In this document: piece after piece, positions 24,740 through 36,734 of the stretch | Layout: each line of letters starts with the position of its first letter | How positions within the stretch are numbered: the stretch's first letter is position 1 | NCBI GenBank assembly: GCA_035048485.1 | Contig: CM068593.1 | Span: forward strand, 3,670,535-3,734,534 | Length of the DNA stretch: 64,000 nt | DNA from: Pteria penguin | Lineage: Eukaryota; Mollusca; Bivalvia; Pterioida; Pteriidae | Direction: 5' to 3' | Made by a program: the position numbers and the translations under genes | The notes under the pieces: model-generated | The model's input: the letters and a program-made list of their open reading frames with translations, nothing else | What the model was told of the DNA's origin: nothing | Databases searched by the model: none

Positions 24740-25440
24740 TTACTAACTACTAAAGGCTCCGATAACGTTATTTTATCATGTAATAAAATAGTCAAACGTC
24801 TCCTGGGTAGACAATATGATATTGAGATCATCAAAAAGACTATAGGTCTTGTATTTGGCCCTTCTGCAGCCTTATGCGGACTTTTGCTTGAACGTTGCGC
24901 GCTGACTAACAGGGCGGTGGGGACTATATGACGGGCCTTGTCCAAACCTCTTTCAGAGGAGACATGGTCCTGAACCTCGTCCCCTCTGACTGTTAGTCGG
25001 GACTCCTACAGATCTAGGGTCTTAGCTCGCTTTCAGACTGGCAGAGCGGGGTTTATCATGTTGATGTCGCATATATTTTTATACCATTATGTGTTTTACA
25101 ATACCTTACGTGTTTATATTTTTATGACCTCTCAATATGCGATACCTGTTGACCCTTGTTCTTTACATGGAGGATTATTTATAAATTTTTAAATGTACGT
25201 CTTTTGATTGTTCTGCTGTTACGGTGAGTGGGAAGGTGGGCCCGTAAACCGGTTAACCACACCATTTGTTTGGCTTTTGTCAAATTAAATGACCGTCCTA
25301 AGTCGGTATCGTAATTGCACTACAATCAAATATTTTTGTAATGTGTTAAATGTTCTATTATATTATTTATATTCATGTATTGTATAGCTCCATGGTGACT
25401 TCTGCCACATAACTGAGCCGGTAACTCCTCTTTTTTCTTC
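24740..25440 (+). mobile_element. 3' fragment of the Penelope-like element of 7481-9645
   Basis: Plus strand. The first ~190 bp encode the same RT C-terminus (KGSDNVILSCNKIVKRLL to CALTNRAVGTI). The same 3' non-coding region and 3' end (AACTCCTCTTTTTTC) follow. Identity to the 7481-8130 copy is high. It is 5'-truncated at about 24740, consistent with incomplete target-primed reverse transcription. Confidence 0.85.
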
Positions 25441-26228
25441 TACATCTACTCCAATTCCTTACTAAATCTACTCCAATTGACCCTTTCACCTTGACGAAAA
25501 TGTTCAATGAAGTACTAGCTTCTTGGTGGGCAAAATCATGACTGTTCCCGCAAAACGAATTCAGGGAGATCAATTTTTTATTGTGCCGTCAAAATTTGCA
25601 GGAAACATTGCCCACCAAAACGTCAGTCCTGTAGTCAGTGTGAAAGTGTTAAAGGGTATGTACTTCCATTCCCCATGTCCGGATTATTTGAATACTTTTT
25701 CGGCTATTTGGACCGGATTTTTTTTTCATTTTGCCTAAATTGGAAACCGCAAATATTTTTTTAACAAAGTCCTTCTGACACTCCACAATAAAATCAAATG
25801 GTTGCTCCCTAACGTGGTATAGATTGTTGCGATATCTCAACAAATATGGCAACCATGACCTCTGCTATAATCTGATTGCTTGAGATATATTCATACCAAC
25901 TTCATTATCTTGCAGGCATGTCCAAGTTGAGCAATTTGAACACTGAAGGAGACATTTACTGCTTCAATTTATATAATGTAATGTTTTGGGGGGTTTTTTA
26001 TTAGCAGATAGATCAAGACCTAATAAAAGACATGGACAACAAAGAGTTGCAACCCTATTTATCAAAGCATGGCGATAGAATGGCAGTAATAAAATTCTGT
26101 AAAAAAAAAAAACGCCAAAGTCTGACTGATTCAGAGAAAAGGGAGCAAACCCTGTTGCAAAAACAGTCGAAAACTGAAAGGCGGAGATGACAAAGATGAT
26201 GAAAGTTATGAAAACAGTAGTGTAAGCA

Positions 26229-27092
26229 TGCGACTTAGAGGAAATTTGAATGCAAAGAAAGAGAAAAGACGCATTGACGTTGGATGGATGATGGTGGAAG
26301 GTGGAAAAGGAAAGCAAGTAAGAATGAAAAATGGAGGGGGAACTAGGAAATTATTATTGGATAGGGATACCACCGACTCAGAAATACTATCAGATGCTGA
26401 AAATTTTTTTTTCCAAACGGAAAGAGTACACGAGGGAGTGAAAACGATATAATTTTGAACTGTGGGACTTTGAAGAAAATAAATTTAAAGAGAGTACAAG
26501 AATAAATCAGATGTATGACACGACAATTTCGGTATAATCAGAGTTTACCTAGCGTCAATTAGGAAAGATGATGATGATGTTTTACCAAATCTAATCTCGT
26601 AGGGTGACATAATTGCAGCAGCTGCAAAAACATCCGGAATTATCAATGCTTACACAACAGACTCAGTAAGCACAGAATCAAGTGATGTTGCCACTGGGAA
26701 TCCAACAGACGCTTCAGCAGCACCAAATACAAATTACGACATGTCCCATCCAAGTATCAATATCGATACGTGAGATATTGCTGTCTTCGATATGCACTTA
26801 AATAATTTGGATTTGTTGAATGACTCGGAAACTGAGGTTACTTTTCCATTTATTAACGAAACTATTCGGGCGCATCCAAATGTTACAGAAAATTATACAA
26901 TACTTGTACATCAATGCAGAACATTAGTTGACATGATTAATGCATTTAAAGACGCCGGTCTGGTAAATGAAATTATACTGGTAGATATTCGAAGAAAGGA
27001 CAACATGGGTAATGAGACGGTGCCTGGGGAAGTCTCTGGAATGCTCCGAGATGTACTTTTTGGAGCGATTTCTACGAAGCGTGCACGGTAGG
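26229..27092 (+). pseudogene. Broken gene of the G2E3/HECT-associated family
   Basis: Frame 26229-26452 encodes RRIDVGWMMVEGGKGKQVRM, then KNGGGTRKLLLDRDTT and ENFFFQTERV. At the T run (26404-26412) a one-base shift would restore FFFPNGKSTRG, and a further frame gives YNFELWDFEENKF near 26445-26490. Frame 26792-27091 encodes TEVTFPFINETIRA and ILVHQCRTLVDMINAFKDAG, then GEVSGMLRDVLFGA. This order (basic ubiquitin-like start with GGGTR, then the HRxxxLxDMIxAFKD segment) resembles large bivalve proteins that carry a C-terminal HECT domain and are annotated as G2E3-like. HECT is not in the window. A GT follows the last codons (CACGGTAGG), so this may be exon-structured. The indels could be sequencing errors at homopolymers. 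Confidence 0.4.
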
Positions 27093-27164
27093 ATGTAATT
27101 ATAATGTGCCGTTTACTATAAAACAAAAATTTTGACTTGATATCATTTTTTAACAAAATTGTTG

Positions 27165-27545
27165 GTGCATAATATCCATGTATGATACAGTAAACTCAAC
27201 TCTTACATAACCTTTCATTACTGCACAATATGATACAGTGAACTCTTAGTTAACCCTTACGCACTATCTCATAAAAGCACAATACATGTATGATACAATG
27301 AATCAACCCTTACGTACACTCTCATTACTGCACAATACGATACAGAAAACTGAAACCTGACGTACACTCTCATTAATCAACCCTTACATACACTCTCATT
27401 ATTGCACAATTTGATACAGTAAACTCAAACCTTAAGCACACTCTCATTATTGCACAATATGATACAGTAAATCAACCCTTACGTACCCTCTCATTACTGC
27501 ACAATCTGATACAGTAAACTCAACCCTTACACACACTCTCATTAA
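27165..27545. repeat. ~57-bp minisatellite
   Basis: About seven imperfect copies of CTCATTACTGCACAATATGA, then TACAGTAAACTCAACCCTTA and CGTACACT. Some copies are shortened. Confidence 0.9.
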
Positions 27546-28200
27546 AAAAGAATCTTCCCTCTTTTATCTGTCAATTTACTGGTACTGTTATAATGCACAA
27601 GACACCTTCCTACACATGTAAAACAAAATAGAAAGAGAATAATAAATATCAAATCAGATCTACATTTAAATTTCAAATATTTGATTCTTTTACGTGTTAC
27701 ATGTATGTAACGGTATAATCTACATGTATGATGTAAGACCAATTTTCTTTATAATAAACCTAGAAAACCTAAAAAATAAACTAAATTATCAGCAACAATT
27801 TGGAAACACATTGGCAGCCGAAAGGAAGCAAAAAAGTGGTCCGTCATTACGCAAAAGTATGTATTACTAAATCACAAATGTACGCCATAATTTTAAATAA
27901 GAATAACTAAATTACGAGTGCTACTATATAGCACTCGTAGATATATGAGTTGAATAACTCGTAAGTTACTTCTACGTCATTTTGTACATATGACGTCACT
28001 CGTAAATTTACAAGTAGACAAGTCTCCATGTTATGTTTTCTTAAATAATTATTCGCTATTCTGTGCTCCCTACAATACGTTTATGTGAAACATAGACAAT
28101 GTGCAGAATTTCATACGGGGGATATTATGAATAAATATACTCTAAACATAGAGACTTGAGCAAGTCTAACTTACAAGTACTGTACTCGTAAGGTTTACGA
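27546..28200. other. Non-coding DNA
   Basis: No gene recognised. Short inverted motifs around CTACGAGTGCT/AGCACTCGTAG lie near 27915-27945. Confidence 0.4.
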
Positions 28201-28204
28201 ATTT

Positions 28205-28320
28205 TAGTACCGGTACAATCTCATCCGAAAGACAGATCACCGGCATGACTAGAGCTGGACTCGAACCCTGGCCTCCCGATCAGGAGTCCAGTGCGATACC
28301 ACTAGGCCACGCCGGCATTA
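28205..28320 (-). mobile_element. tRNA-derived SINE head, minus strand
   Basis: The minus strand reads GCCGGCGTGGCCTAGTGG (A box), then GGTTCGAGTCCAGC (B box), followed by CTGTCTTTCGGATGAGATT. The last block is the same SINE body start seen at 55085-55120. It is truncated after the body start. It is not a tRNA gene, because the anticodon arm is not tRNA-like and SINE body follows. Confidence 0.75.
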
Positions 28321-28974
28321 CTCTTAATGAAAATCAGACAAAAGGTAATACATGTACATCTACAAGGCGTAAAATATCCAACAACTTGAACTCAGATATT
28401 AACAACCCAGTATGGATTCCTTATAGTATTGGAAAACACCTCCACTTTTCAACTTTACCTATGAATTTTTGAGAAATAAATTGTACAGAATGTAATGAAA
28501 AATGACGAAAAGGGTGGATAACTCTTGTCAAAACCATGAATTTCTTAACTTTTCATTGAAATTATTTCTCGTTATTTCTCAAAAATTCACACCAATACAA
28601 CAGAATGATACAAACTTTCTCATTTAGGTTATGAATGCAATGACATTTTATAGCATTCATTACTTTGGGTTTTTAATGTGCTATTTGCAAATTGTCTGAT
28701 TCTTATAAAAACCAGTACTTAACGTCTTAAGTATTTTTTGATGCTAAACATATGCACATGAAAATTATTGACTGCGTTTTATTTTATAATACTCCTTATA
28801 GTGAGAGTTATCTTGTGATGCTTTATTTTTCTTGTCAGGCTTTTTTATGCCATGTATAAAGCGCCATGCACATACTGCACTGTGAGGTTCTTGTCAAAGG
28901 GAAACTACAGTCTTGGTATATACATGTAGGAAGTGTTTGATATCACCATTGGCACTTTTAAGTCAAAAACTTTA

Positions 28975-29214
28975 TTAGATTTGAATGTACTTACCAAAAT
29001 GGTTTTCCTTTCCATGTTGCCCCAAATATATATGTATCATCCATTTCCCAAGGACTTTGAAAAAGCATAATCTACATTTATAATAAATTGTCTCTTCCGT
29101 CAAATTTAACGCAAGCAAAAACACCTCCCCTTTCGATTTATTATTTTGCACTTCAAATTTAACAACTCCTGCAGTGTCACTGTCCCGCATTTTTCGAAGT
29201 ACTCGCCTTGACAT
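28975..29214 (-). CDS. Possible first coding exon, unidentified
   Basis: The minus-strand ATG at 29214 opens with MSRRVLRKMRDSDTAGVVKF, then EVQNNKSKG. This basic start looks protein-like and faintly recalls the N-terminus of TCF25/Nulp1 proteins. That is only a resemblance over about 10 residues. The later part (from EVFLLALNL) may be intron read-through. No downstream exon was identified on the minus strand. Treat as hypothetical. Confidence 0.2.
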   Translation of the reverse strand: MSRRVLRKMRDSDTAGVVKFEVQNNKSKGEVFLLALNLTEETIYYKCRLCFFKVLGKWMIHIYLGQHGKENHFGKYIQI

Positions 29215-29840
29215 ATTCCTGTTTCATACAATTGAAATGAAATCAGTTAATGATCATGACGATAATTAATGTCTGCAGTTTCAGAGAATAAGTTTGTGGT
29301 CAGGATATTGATATCTGTATAAAAGCATTATATACAATTTATTGAATGAAAGTACGTCTTATCCCCCCTTACCTACAGGTATCTGTGTAGAGATACTTTC
29401 GAAGTCTGAAATCTGGGTATTTGATAATGTGCATTCGTAACATTTGGGGTAAAGCATCGATCTTTATCATAGAGAACAATGCATATTCCGGAAGGAATTT
29501 TGGTAAAAAGGAATAATAAAATTTTTTAATTGTTTAAACAAGTAAATTTGAATACATATAATTACCAATTTCAAATCGTGTTTAATAAGAAAAAAACAGA
29601 ATTGACACAAAAGAAGTTAAAGTTGTATTAATGCTAACTAATAATCCTGACTTTAACCCAAAGTGTCATGGCCAGACTCCTCGGGTATCTACGGGCTACG
29701 GGAAATCAATAAAAGATTGCAAACATGCTGTTTAAGTAAAATAGACACAAATTATTGCATACAACATATGTATCTTTATACAGTACCATAAATATAGGCA
29801 TAGTGTATAAAACAATCGAAAGCTACGGGGCAGATAACAG
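29215..29840. other. Non-coding DNA
   Basis: No gene or repeat recognised. Confidence 0.4.
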
Positions 29841-29846
29841 GTAGGC

Positions 29847-30035
29847 AAATAATTTCTATTGAAACGGTCGGCTCATACGGTGTAATTTCTATTGAAACGG
29901 TCGGCTCATACGGTGTAATTTCTATTGAAACGGTCGGCTCATACCGTGGTGAAGGTATGAACCAACCGTTTACTTTCAATAGAAATTACATACGGTGGTG
30001 AAGGTATGAGCCGACTGTTTCAATAGAAATTAGTA
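29847..30035. repeat. 33-bp repeats, three direct then two inverted
   Basis: Three direct copies of AATTTCTATTGAAACGGTCG, then GCTCATACGGTGT (29847-29945), are followed by two reverse-complement copies (ACCAACCGTTTACTTTCAAT and GAGCCGACTGTTTCAATAG). The block can fold into a long hairpin. Confidence 0.9.
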
Positions 30036-30039
30036 GGCA

Positions 30040-30600
30040 ACAAATAGCAAGTACATCTATCGTACATATAATGCGCTTTAGCAAAGAATAATATCAAGAG
30101 CCCCGTCATTTAATATTATAAATGACTTACTTTTACCCTAGCATTTTCACAGTTAACAATAACAGAGGAAATTAGGAATTTCACAGTCAATCGTTCTGTT
30201 ATTGAATACAAAATCCAAGATAAGATTTATCGGACATTTATAAGTTTGGATATTTTTATCAAAGATATACCAAGAAATTTAATTAACTTACCTGTAAGTC
30301 AATGGCATTGCTTTCTCAAAAGTTTTTTCAGCGGCTAAGTATAAATAGCGGTAGAAATATTACGGATACGTAAATGCGCGTGCGCAATAAAAATGTGTGT
30401 GAAATCGCGATAAGATCATCTTCGAGATGGAAGGACTATATACATACACTTTTCAAAAAGATCCCGTAAAATGGACCCACTCTTTTTCTGGTTAATTTTG
30501 ATGAAAACAGGCATAATTCAACTTAAATCAGACCTCTATCGAAATGGACCCTTGGTCTCAGGGGTTCAGTGTTTGTCTAGGGGTCCACTTCGTTGGTGTG
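30040..30600. other. Non-coding DNA with short dispersed duplicates
   Basis: AGGGGTTCA and AGGGGTCCA recur at 30555-30625. No gene recognised. Confidence 0.35.
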
Positions 30601-30624
30601 GAAACATGCCTAGGGGTTCATTTT

Positions 30625-30720
30625 ACATGGTATGCAAACACACACATACATACAGACACACATATACAAACACATACACAAGAGGAAAGAAAAGAAGAAA
30701 CCCCCCCCCCCCCCCCCCGT
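30625..30720. repeat. AC-rich/CATA microsatellite and poly-C run
   Basis: CACACATACATACAGACACA type simple sequence is followed by a C run at about 30702-30718. It occupies the same relative position as the GTAT/poly-G tract at 13313-13468 in the inverted block. Confidence 0.9.
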
Positions 30721-31192
30721 TTGTTAAGAAAGAAAAAGAAGAAAACCTAAACAAAGAAACAAAACACAAAAATAGACTACAGAACAAAAGATCAACAACA
30801 ACAAACAATGCCAAACTACGAATAGATCGTTAATCAACGTTTCAAGTATGGGGTAAGAAAGATAACTCGTACAAAAATGATATCTTTCTATCACGTACAT
30901 GACTATATTAAAAAGGAAGTAGACGTGTTTGCATATGATCGGAGGGTAAAAAAATGTTGATGTCAGAGAAAATAGGTATTCTATCATTGTATTTAAAAGA
31001 ATAAATAATAAATCGATAAATGGATTTCGAATTTCAACGCATTAGTTTTAACACACGTTTACACTTCTTTGCCTTTGTTCATCAACGTTTGAATATTACT
31101 GACGTTAGTAGATCTATTCAATGTTCATTGAAATTTAATATATATTCAACCTCGATTCGTATTTTTAGAAAATCATCATTCACCTTTCAGAA

Positions 31193-32330
31193 ATGTTTAC
31201 CAAGAACTGCCACGCCTGTCTTAAACGCGGACAACACTCTGCTGTCTTCACCCCGTGTTATGAATGTCGGGAATTTTATTGTAACTTTTGATCAGGAATA
31301 CACCCGACATTTAAATCTACTGAAGGTCACACTATATATCAACTTCACCTATGTGCCATTAACCCGCCAGTCAATAACGAGGACGAACTCGCTTCTGATT
31401 TTCTGAAAACAGATGACGAAGATCCGCCTTACGCAGCCCAGATAGCCGTGAAGAGCAGAGAGGGTAAAGGTCAAAGTAAACGTGTAGCTTTACCAAGAAG
31501 TGACAAGAAATCGTCACGACAAGCTGATCCTGGTAACCTGAAAGCCAGTCACTGCAGAGACATCAATGTCAAAAGGTCTGGAGATGAAAAAAGGGTTGAT
31601 GTCCGTGGTGTATTGACTGTAACTGGTCATGTCGTGGATAATAATAACAAGATGCTCAAGTTGTTCAATGATAGCGATGTTTTCCTGTCATCTACTGCTC
31701 TCAAGGATGACACACGGGGGATCACACGTGTCAGTGACGACACATTCGCTACATGTGGGCGCAGTAACGTGTACATATGGAACATACACGGCCAGACAGT
31801 AACACGCAGTCATGTTACATACCGGGCACAGTATTACGCGGACGGTATCATGTATGACGGGACGTACTACTGTGTGTTACACAGCTACCACAACATCATC
31901 ACGATATTGAACAGGCAGGGACAACACGTCAAGTACATAAAACTAGAGAAAGCATTCGGCAAGAAGATAAAATTCGGCTGGGATATGTTTATGGGCGATC
32001 ACTCCCATAATATATACGTGCCGTGCCGGGTGACAATGGTGGTGTATTATGTGTGTCTGTTCAGGGTCAGCCATTATGGTTCACTCCCTTGTCATCTGAT
32101 CTGTGGGGTATAACGGAAATCCGCGGCGTCCTGTGTGTAGCTGATGGCTCCGGTTGTTTACATTTATCATCAAAAGCGGGAAAGTATGAATGTAAACTGA
32201 TGGAGGAGAAAGACGTGGACGGCAGGCCTTGGTACATATATTATGATGTCAAAGAGAAAAGCTGTATGTCAGCTACCAGCCCTACACAGACAAACGTGGC
32301 GTGATAACAGTGTACTCCGTCATGTGTTAA
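31193..32330 (+). pseudogene. Damaged B-box/beta-propeller gene (inverted copy)
   Basis: This aligns along its full length with the intact gene at 11682-12827. The B-box begins KNCHACLKRGQHS and continues CYECREFYC. A TGA at 31289-31291 then stands where the intact gene has a zinc-binding Cys codon. The frame then runs 31448-32030 through KKSSRQADPGNLKA, DDTFATCGR and DGIMYDGTYYCVL to HNIYVPCR. One G is missing in the GGGTGACAATGG stretch near 32030, shifting to the frame GDNGGVLCVSVQGQPLWF. A second single-base loss near 32250 shifts the C-terminus, whose original stop is at 32328-32330. Two codons of the VVVVDN stretch are also deleted. The frame losses are each one base, so sequencing error is possible for those; the TGA is a clear substitution. 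Confidence 0.8.
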
Positions 32331-33326
32331 TCTGTTGTAGATAGTATACACAAGCAATGTACAGTGTGTGTACTATGTAAATACGATAAGGTGATTGTAA
32401 GTAGATAAAGTGTAGTACATTATAGTTGCATTTAGTAATGTAAACATGGAAGAAACACATTATCATTGACATCTTTTTGTGATTAATGATCAAGCTGTGA
32501 GGTATAGATATAAATAATAGATAAATAATTATAATAATGAATCAATTAATTTCATACACCAGATAGAATACATGTATAAGTATTTTAATGATAATTTATC
32601 AGACCAAGAGGGAAATGATTTCGTATATACATAAAAAAATGTATCATTAGTTTTGAGAGAATGCCATATAAATGACTTTTCACACAATAAATAATTGCCA
32701 TTAAACAGCCTAGACAGAACTATTTTGCTATAGATTAGATAAAGAAGAAAAAAATAATGAATTTGTCTTATATTGATAGCTAGCAATTAAAAAAGAGAAG
32801 AAATATGAACTGAGTAAAAATGTTTTTCGTCGTGTTGAAAAAGAGACGGAAAAAAAAAAAAGAAATTCCACTAAGTGTATGTAAATGATTTCAGATTTTC
32901 TGTTTTATATGAGAATTTCAATATAACAAAAAAATTGTATTTGCCGAAGATATTCCAGAAGATAATTGCTTCAATCTTTCTTTATTTGTTGTATTTATTT
33001 ATAATAAAGAGACAGACACAATAATTACTTTGATGTCCCATAGACAAAGGCTACATATATCAATCATAATCTTTTGATATTTACAAAATGTATGATAAAT
33101 TTTATTATTATTGATTTATCTAATTTTATTCATTTTCATTCATTTGTATAAATATGAAATGTTAAATTTAACATGTATCTACATTGTAGATTTTGTGTTT
33201 TTATCTTCATTATATTTCCTTATTGCAATACTGATCTAGCTTAGGTGTATTGAATTAAAATTAGCAGTATTCATTATTTTTAATTATTCTTAATAAATGT
33301 ATGAAAAGAATTATTGTTAAATAGGT
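32331..33326 (+). repeat. Downstream flank of the inverted block
   Basis: AT-rich non-coding DNA matching 10490-11680 in inverted orientation, for example the GATGTCCCATAGACAAAGGC region against its complement near 10770-10800. Confidence 0.65.
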
Positions 33327-34030
33327 TTTTAGCTCATCTGAGCTGAAGTCTCAACTGAGATATTGTCATAGCGTGTTGTCTGTCCTCGTAAACTTGTCAT
33401 ATTTTCGACTTCTTCGTAAGAAACACTGGAGGGAATTTGATGAGGGTTAATAGGTATGAAGTACTCATGTTCCCCTACAAGTGTTGTTGTTGTTTGTCCG
33501 GAACAATGGCAGAACTCAGTAGAAGGCACCAGCACAGACAAAAATAGATCACAGGGAGCACACTCAGTTGACAAACTTTGATTTTTTTTTCTTGACCTCA
33601 CGTATAACAAGATTTAAAAGATTAAGAATTAAGCATGCAGATGCATATAATATACAACACCCCCCCCCCCCCCCACACACACACAAAGAAGTAGATGAGA
33701 TTATAGTTTCAAACTACAAGGCCAACATCGTTCGACCTTTTCAAAATCGACGGTTTCAAAGAAGTGTTAGAGACATTATTTGACCCACCATATAAAATTG
33801 GAACATTTTTGTGTTATTTTATGGATTTATTCAATATTGAGAGGCTCTTAAGCATTTCTTTTTCATACTTTTGACTTAATCTTTTTCATGTGCCTTTTAT
33901 TTTATATTTGTCAAAACACAGTAAGCAAGAGAATAAAAATTTCCTGCGAAATTCTTCAAGCAGACTCTTGTTTGCGGATGAGCAGGTGGTTGTCAACTGA
34001 ACGACATAGGCCCACTAGGGCATCTTGTTT
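33327..34030 (+). mobile_element. MITE-like repeat with AGCTCA hairpin start
   Basis: It begins TTTTTAGCTCATCTGAGCTG and ends GAACGACATAGGCCCACTAG, then GGCATCTTGTTTA. This is the terminal pair seen at 23397-23946. It includes the CATATTTTCGACTTCTTC motif and a C run near 33660-33674. Confidence 0.55.
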
Positions 34031-34281
34031 AGGAGTAAGAGAAAAGATTTACGCTTTTTGACAATGTTGGGTGATTTTATAAAACAAATTCATACTTTTA
34101 AGCAAAATTCATACTATGATGTAATTATCTCTGCAAAAGTTGCCAGCGATACACACATTATTACTGTACTTAATAAATCAGTAAAATGGTTGTGAGAAGT
34201 CAGTAATTTTCTTTCTATTCCTGTAGTATTTATGTAAAACCAAAGATACCAGCATCCACGTGACAACCCCGATAATATTTT

Positions 34282-36277
34282 TTTATTTATTATCATACAT
34301 TATACATACACACACACATATATAACATACATATTACATACATATAGATACATAGTCAAAAACATATATTTACCATATACATTTGCAACATCAACATAAT
34401 AATGTAATGAAATATTAACTCTACTACAAATGAATTATATTCTACTAGTGATATATTTATAACATGAATGTGAAGACATACACACACACGCACACAACAT
34501 ACAAGAATATAATGCGGGATATCTGTATAATTACGCTTCAAAATATACTGATAAAAATTTTGTTCAGATTATATTCTGGACATATAGCATGTAAATCTCC
34601 AATTTTGGAACCAATCCATATTGCTTTTGTTTTATCAATATTGGGTTTTAACCCAGAATATTTAGCGAATTGATAAAGTAAATTTAAGGTACTTTTAAGA
34701 CTTTTTTCAGATCCATCTAAGAAAAAAGTTGTGTCATCTGCATATTGTAGTAAACAGTACTCTTTGTTTTTAATTTTGATACCTTTGATATTCTCATCAT
34801 GACGGACCAGAAGGGCTAAAATTTCGACACAAAGATTAAATATATATGGCGAAATATCATCGCCTTGTCTACAGCCTCTCCCAAATTTGAAGAATTTAAA
34901 AAAATTTCCATTTTGAATGACACATAACTAGATGTTGGTATTCACTATTCCAATCCATTTTATAAAGTCATTTCCAATTTGAAAAATTTTAGAACATTTT
35001 GGATATATTTCCAGGAAATAGAATCGAAAGATTTTTCAAAATCTATAACTCAAAGCATTCCTGAAATAGTATTTTCTTTTACAGTATGCAGTAAATCATA
35101 AGTGAGACGAGTGTTCTCGCCTATGAATCTGCCTGCTAAAAAAAACCCCTCTGATCCTCATGAATGAGATTTGGTAGTACAGACTTTAATCTATTTCCTA
35201 TGCAACCAGAAAGAATTTAATATGTGCCATTTAAAAGATATATAGGCCGCCAATTCTTTAATAATGTGCGTGGTTTGTTTGGTTTTTGGTATGATGGTTA
35301 TAATTCCCTGTCTTTGGGTTATAGATAATTGATCATTTTGAAATCCAAAATTAAGTGATCTTACCCAAAAATTCTCCAATATCTTTCCAAAAGAACTTGA
35401 AGAACTCGCACGAAAATCCATCTGGTCCCGGGCTTTTATTATTTTGCATGTTTTTGAGGAATGTAGCCGCCTCAGTTGTCGTAATAGTACCTTCTAAATT
35501 TTCAGTTACGGTATTATTCAGCTTAGGTACATCATCATATTTTAGAAGGTCTTCTAAATTGACATTTTCTAGTATGTTATCTCTTGATTTATAAAGATTT
35601 GAATAAAATGTTTCTATTTTAGTAAGGATGGCTTTTTGGTCTTGAATTGAGGTGCCATCAAGATTTTCCAAGATGTTGACCGTTTTGTTAACATAATTTC
35701 TTTTTTCTAAAGCACAAAAATATTTCGATGGTTTTTCTCCTTCCTCAATCCATCTTACTCTAGATCGAAGCAAAATTCCTTTCATTTTTTCATGTCTAAG
35801 ATTTTGTAGTTCTAACCTACATTCCTCAATCTTCGGATCCTCAGGATTATCATAGAGTTCCTCAATTTCTTTTTCTAATTTTAACATTTTATTTTCTTTA
35901 TCATTCTTTCTGTAGGTTGCATAGGATTTAGTATAGCCTCTAATTGTAAGCAGAAGTTATTCAAAAAACTGTTGGTCATTGATAGTTAGATGTAACATAT
36001 TATTGTCTATGTTGGATAAGTTATCCATATTATAAGGAGATACTGCATATTGAGTTTTTACCTCATGTGCAGCAGATCTTACAATATCTATATAATTTGG
36101 ATCTTTCAATAATGATGTATTAAATTTCCAAAAACCTTTACCCTTCTCAAACGTTGAAAATTTCAAATGTAAATAAATCAAAGAATGGTCAGACCGATAC
36201 CCTGGTTTTATAGCAGAATTTTCTACGGTGTTCCTTAGTTCTTCAGATATTAAGAAGAAATCCAATCTTGAGTTTTT
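34282..36277 (-). mobile_element. 5'-truncated LINE with 17-bp target-site duplication
   Basis: The repeat AACCCCGATAATATTTT stands at 34265-34281 and 36278-36294 on both sides. On the minus strand the element ends ATAATAAATAAAAAAA, a polyadenylation signal and A tail. The start is cut inside the endonuclease domain. The paralogous block at 56380-56410 shows the uninterrupted site. Confidence 0.93.
34560..36277 (-). pseudogene. LINE ORF2 remnant (endonuclease end and partial RT), L1/Tx1-like
   Basis: From 36277 down: NSRLDFFLISEELRNT, then GYRSDHSLIYLHL (the C-terminal SDH motif of AP endonuclease-like domains), a linker, then RSRVRWIEEGEKPSKYFCAL and NNKSPGPDGFSCEFFKFFW (RT entry motif). 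Frames are broken near 35950 and downstream of 35190. Further down a YADD motif sits in LLQYADDTTFFLDGSEKSLK at about 34690-34760. Soon after SGLKPNIDKTKAIWIGSK the coding sequence gives way to 3' non-coding sequence, so the ORF2 C-terminus is deleted. It is related to, but clearly distinct from, the LINE at 38505-48296. Confidence 0.85.
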
Positions 36278-36294
36278 AACCCCGATAATATTTT

Positions 36295-36524
36295 GTATAC
36301 TTCGGATTCACATCCACGTGAGAACTCCGACATCACTTTTTATACTTACGATTCACACCCACGTGACAATGCCGATATTGTTATCTGTACTTACGTTTCA
36401 ATTCAGCATACGAATCTCCTATTTATGATTCTCACCACTTTCTGTACTTACGACTTACATCAATGTGACAATGCCGATAATATATTCTGTGCTTACGATT
36501 CACATCCACATGACCACACTGATA
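36295..36524. repeat. ~40-bp minisatellite (CACGTGAC...TACTTACGATTC)
   Basis: Units near ACTTACGATTCACATCCACG, then TGACAATGCCGATATT and TTGTTCTG. The inverted copy spans 55770-56410. The unit includes TACTTACG and GCATACGAATC, which resemble the end of the lectin exon, suggesting the array grew from exon-boundary DNA. Confidence 0.85.
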
Positions 36525-36686
36525 CAGTGGTGGATTTAGAGGGGGCCCGGGCCCATGAACCCCCCCCCCCCTTTTGCCACATATATACATGTTAAACTCC
36601 GGATTTGCCTCCAAAAACACCGAGTAGTTTGGATAATACACATGTGCCCCCCCCCCTTTTTTTCAAAAATTCTGGATCCGCCACTG
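36525..36686. mobile_element. Short MITE, CAGTGGYGGATYYAGA ends
   Basis: It begins CAGTGGTGGATTTAGA and ends TCTGGATCCGCCACTG, so the ends are inverted repeats. It carries internal C runs. Flanks TATCA/TATCG suggest a ~5-bp target duplication inside the minisatellite. The equivalent copy is at 56021-56158. Confidence 0.75.
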
Positions 36687-36734
36687 CGATATTATATTCT
36701 ATCCTTACAATTCCCATCCACGGGATTGTGCATT

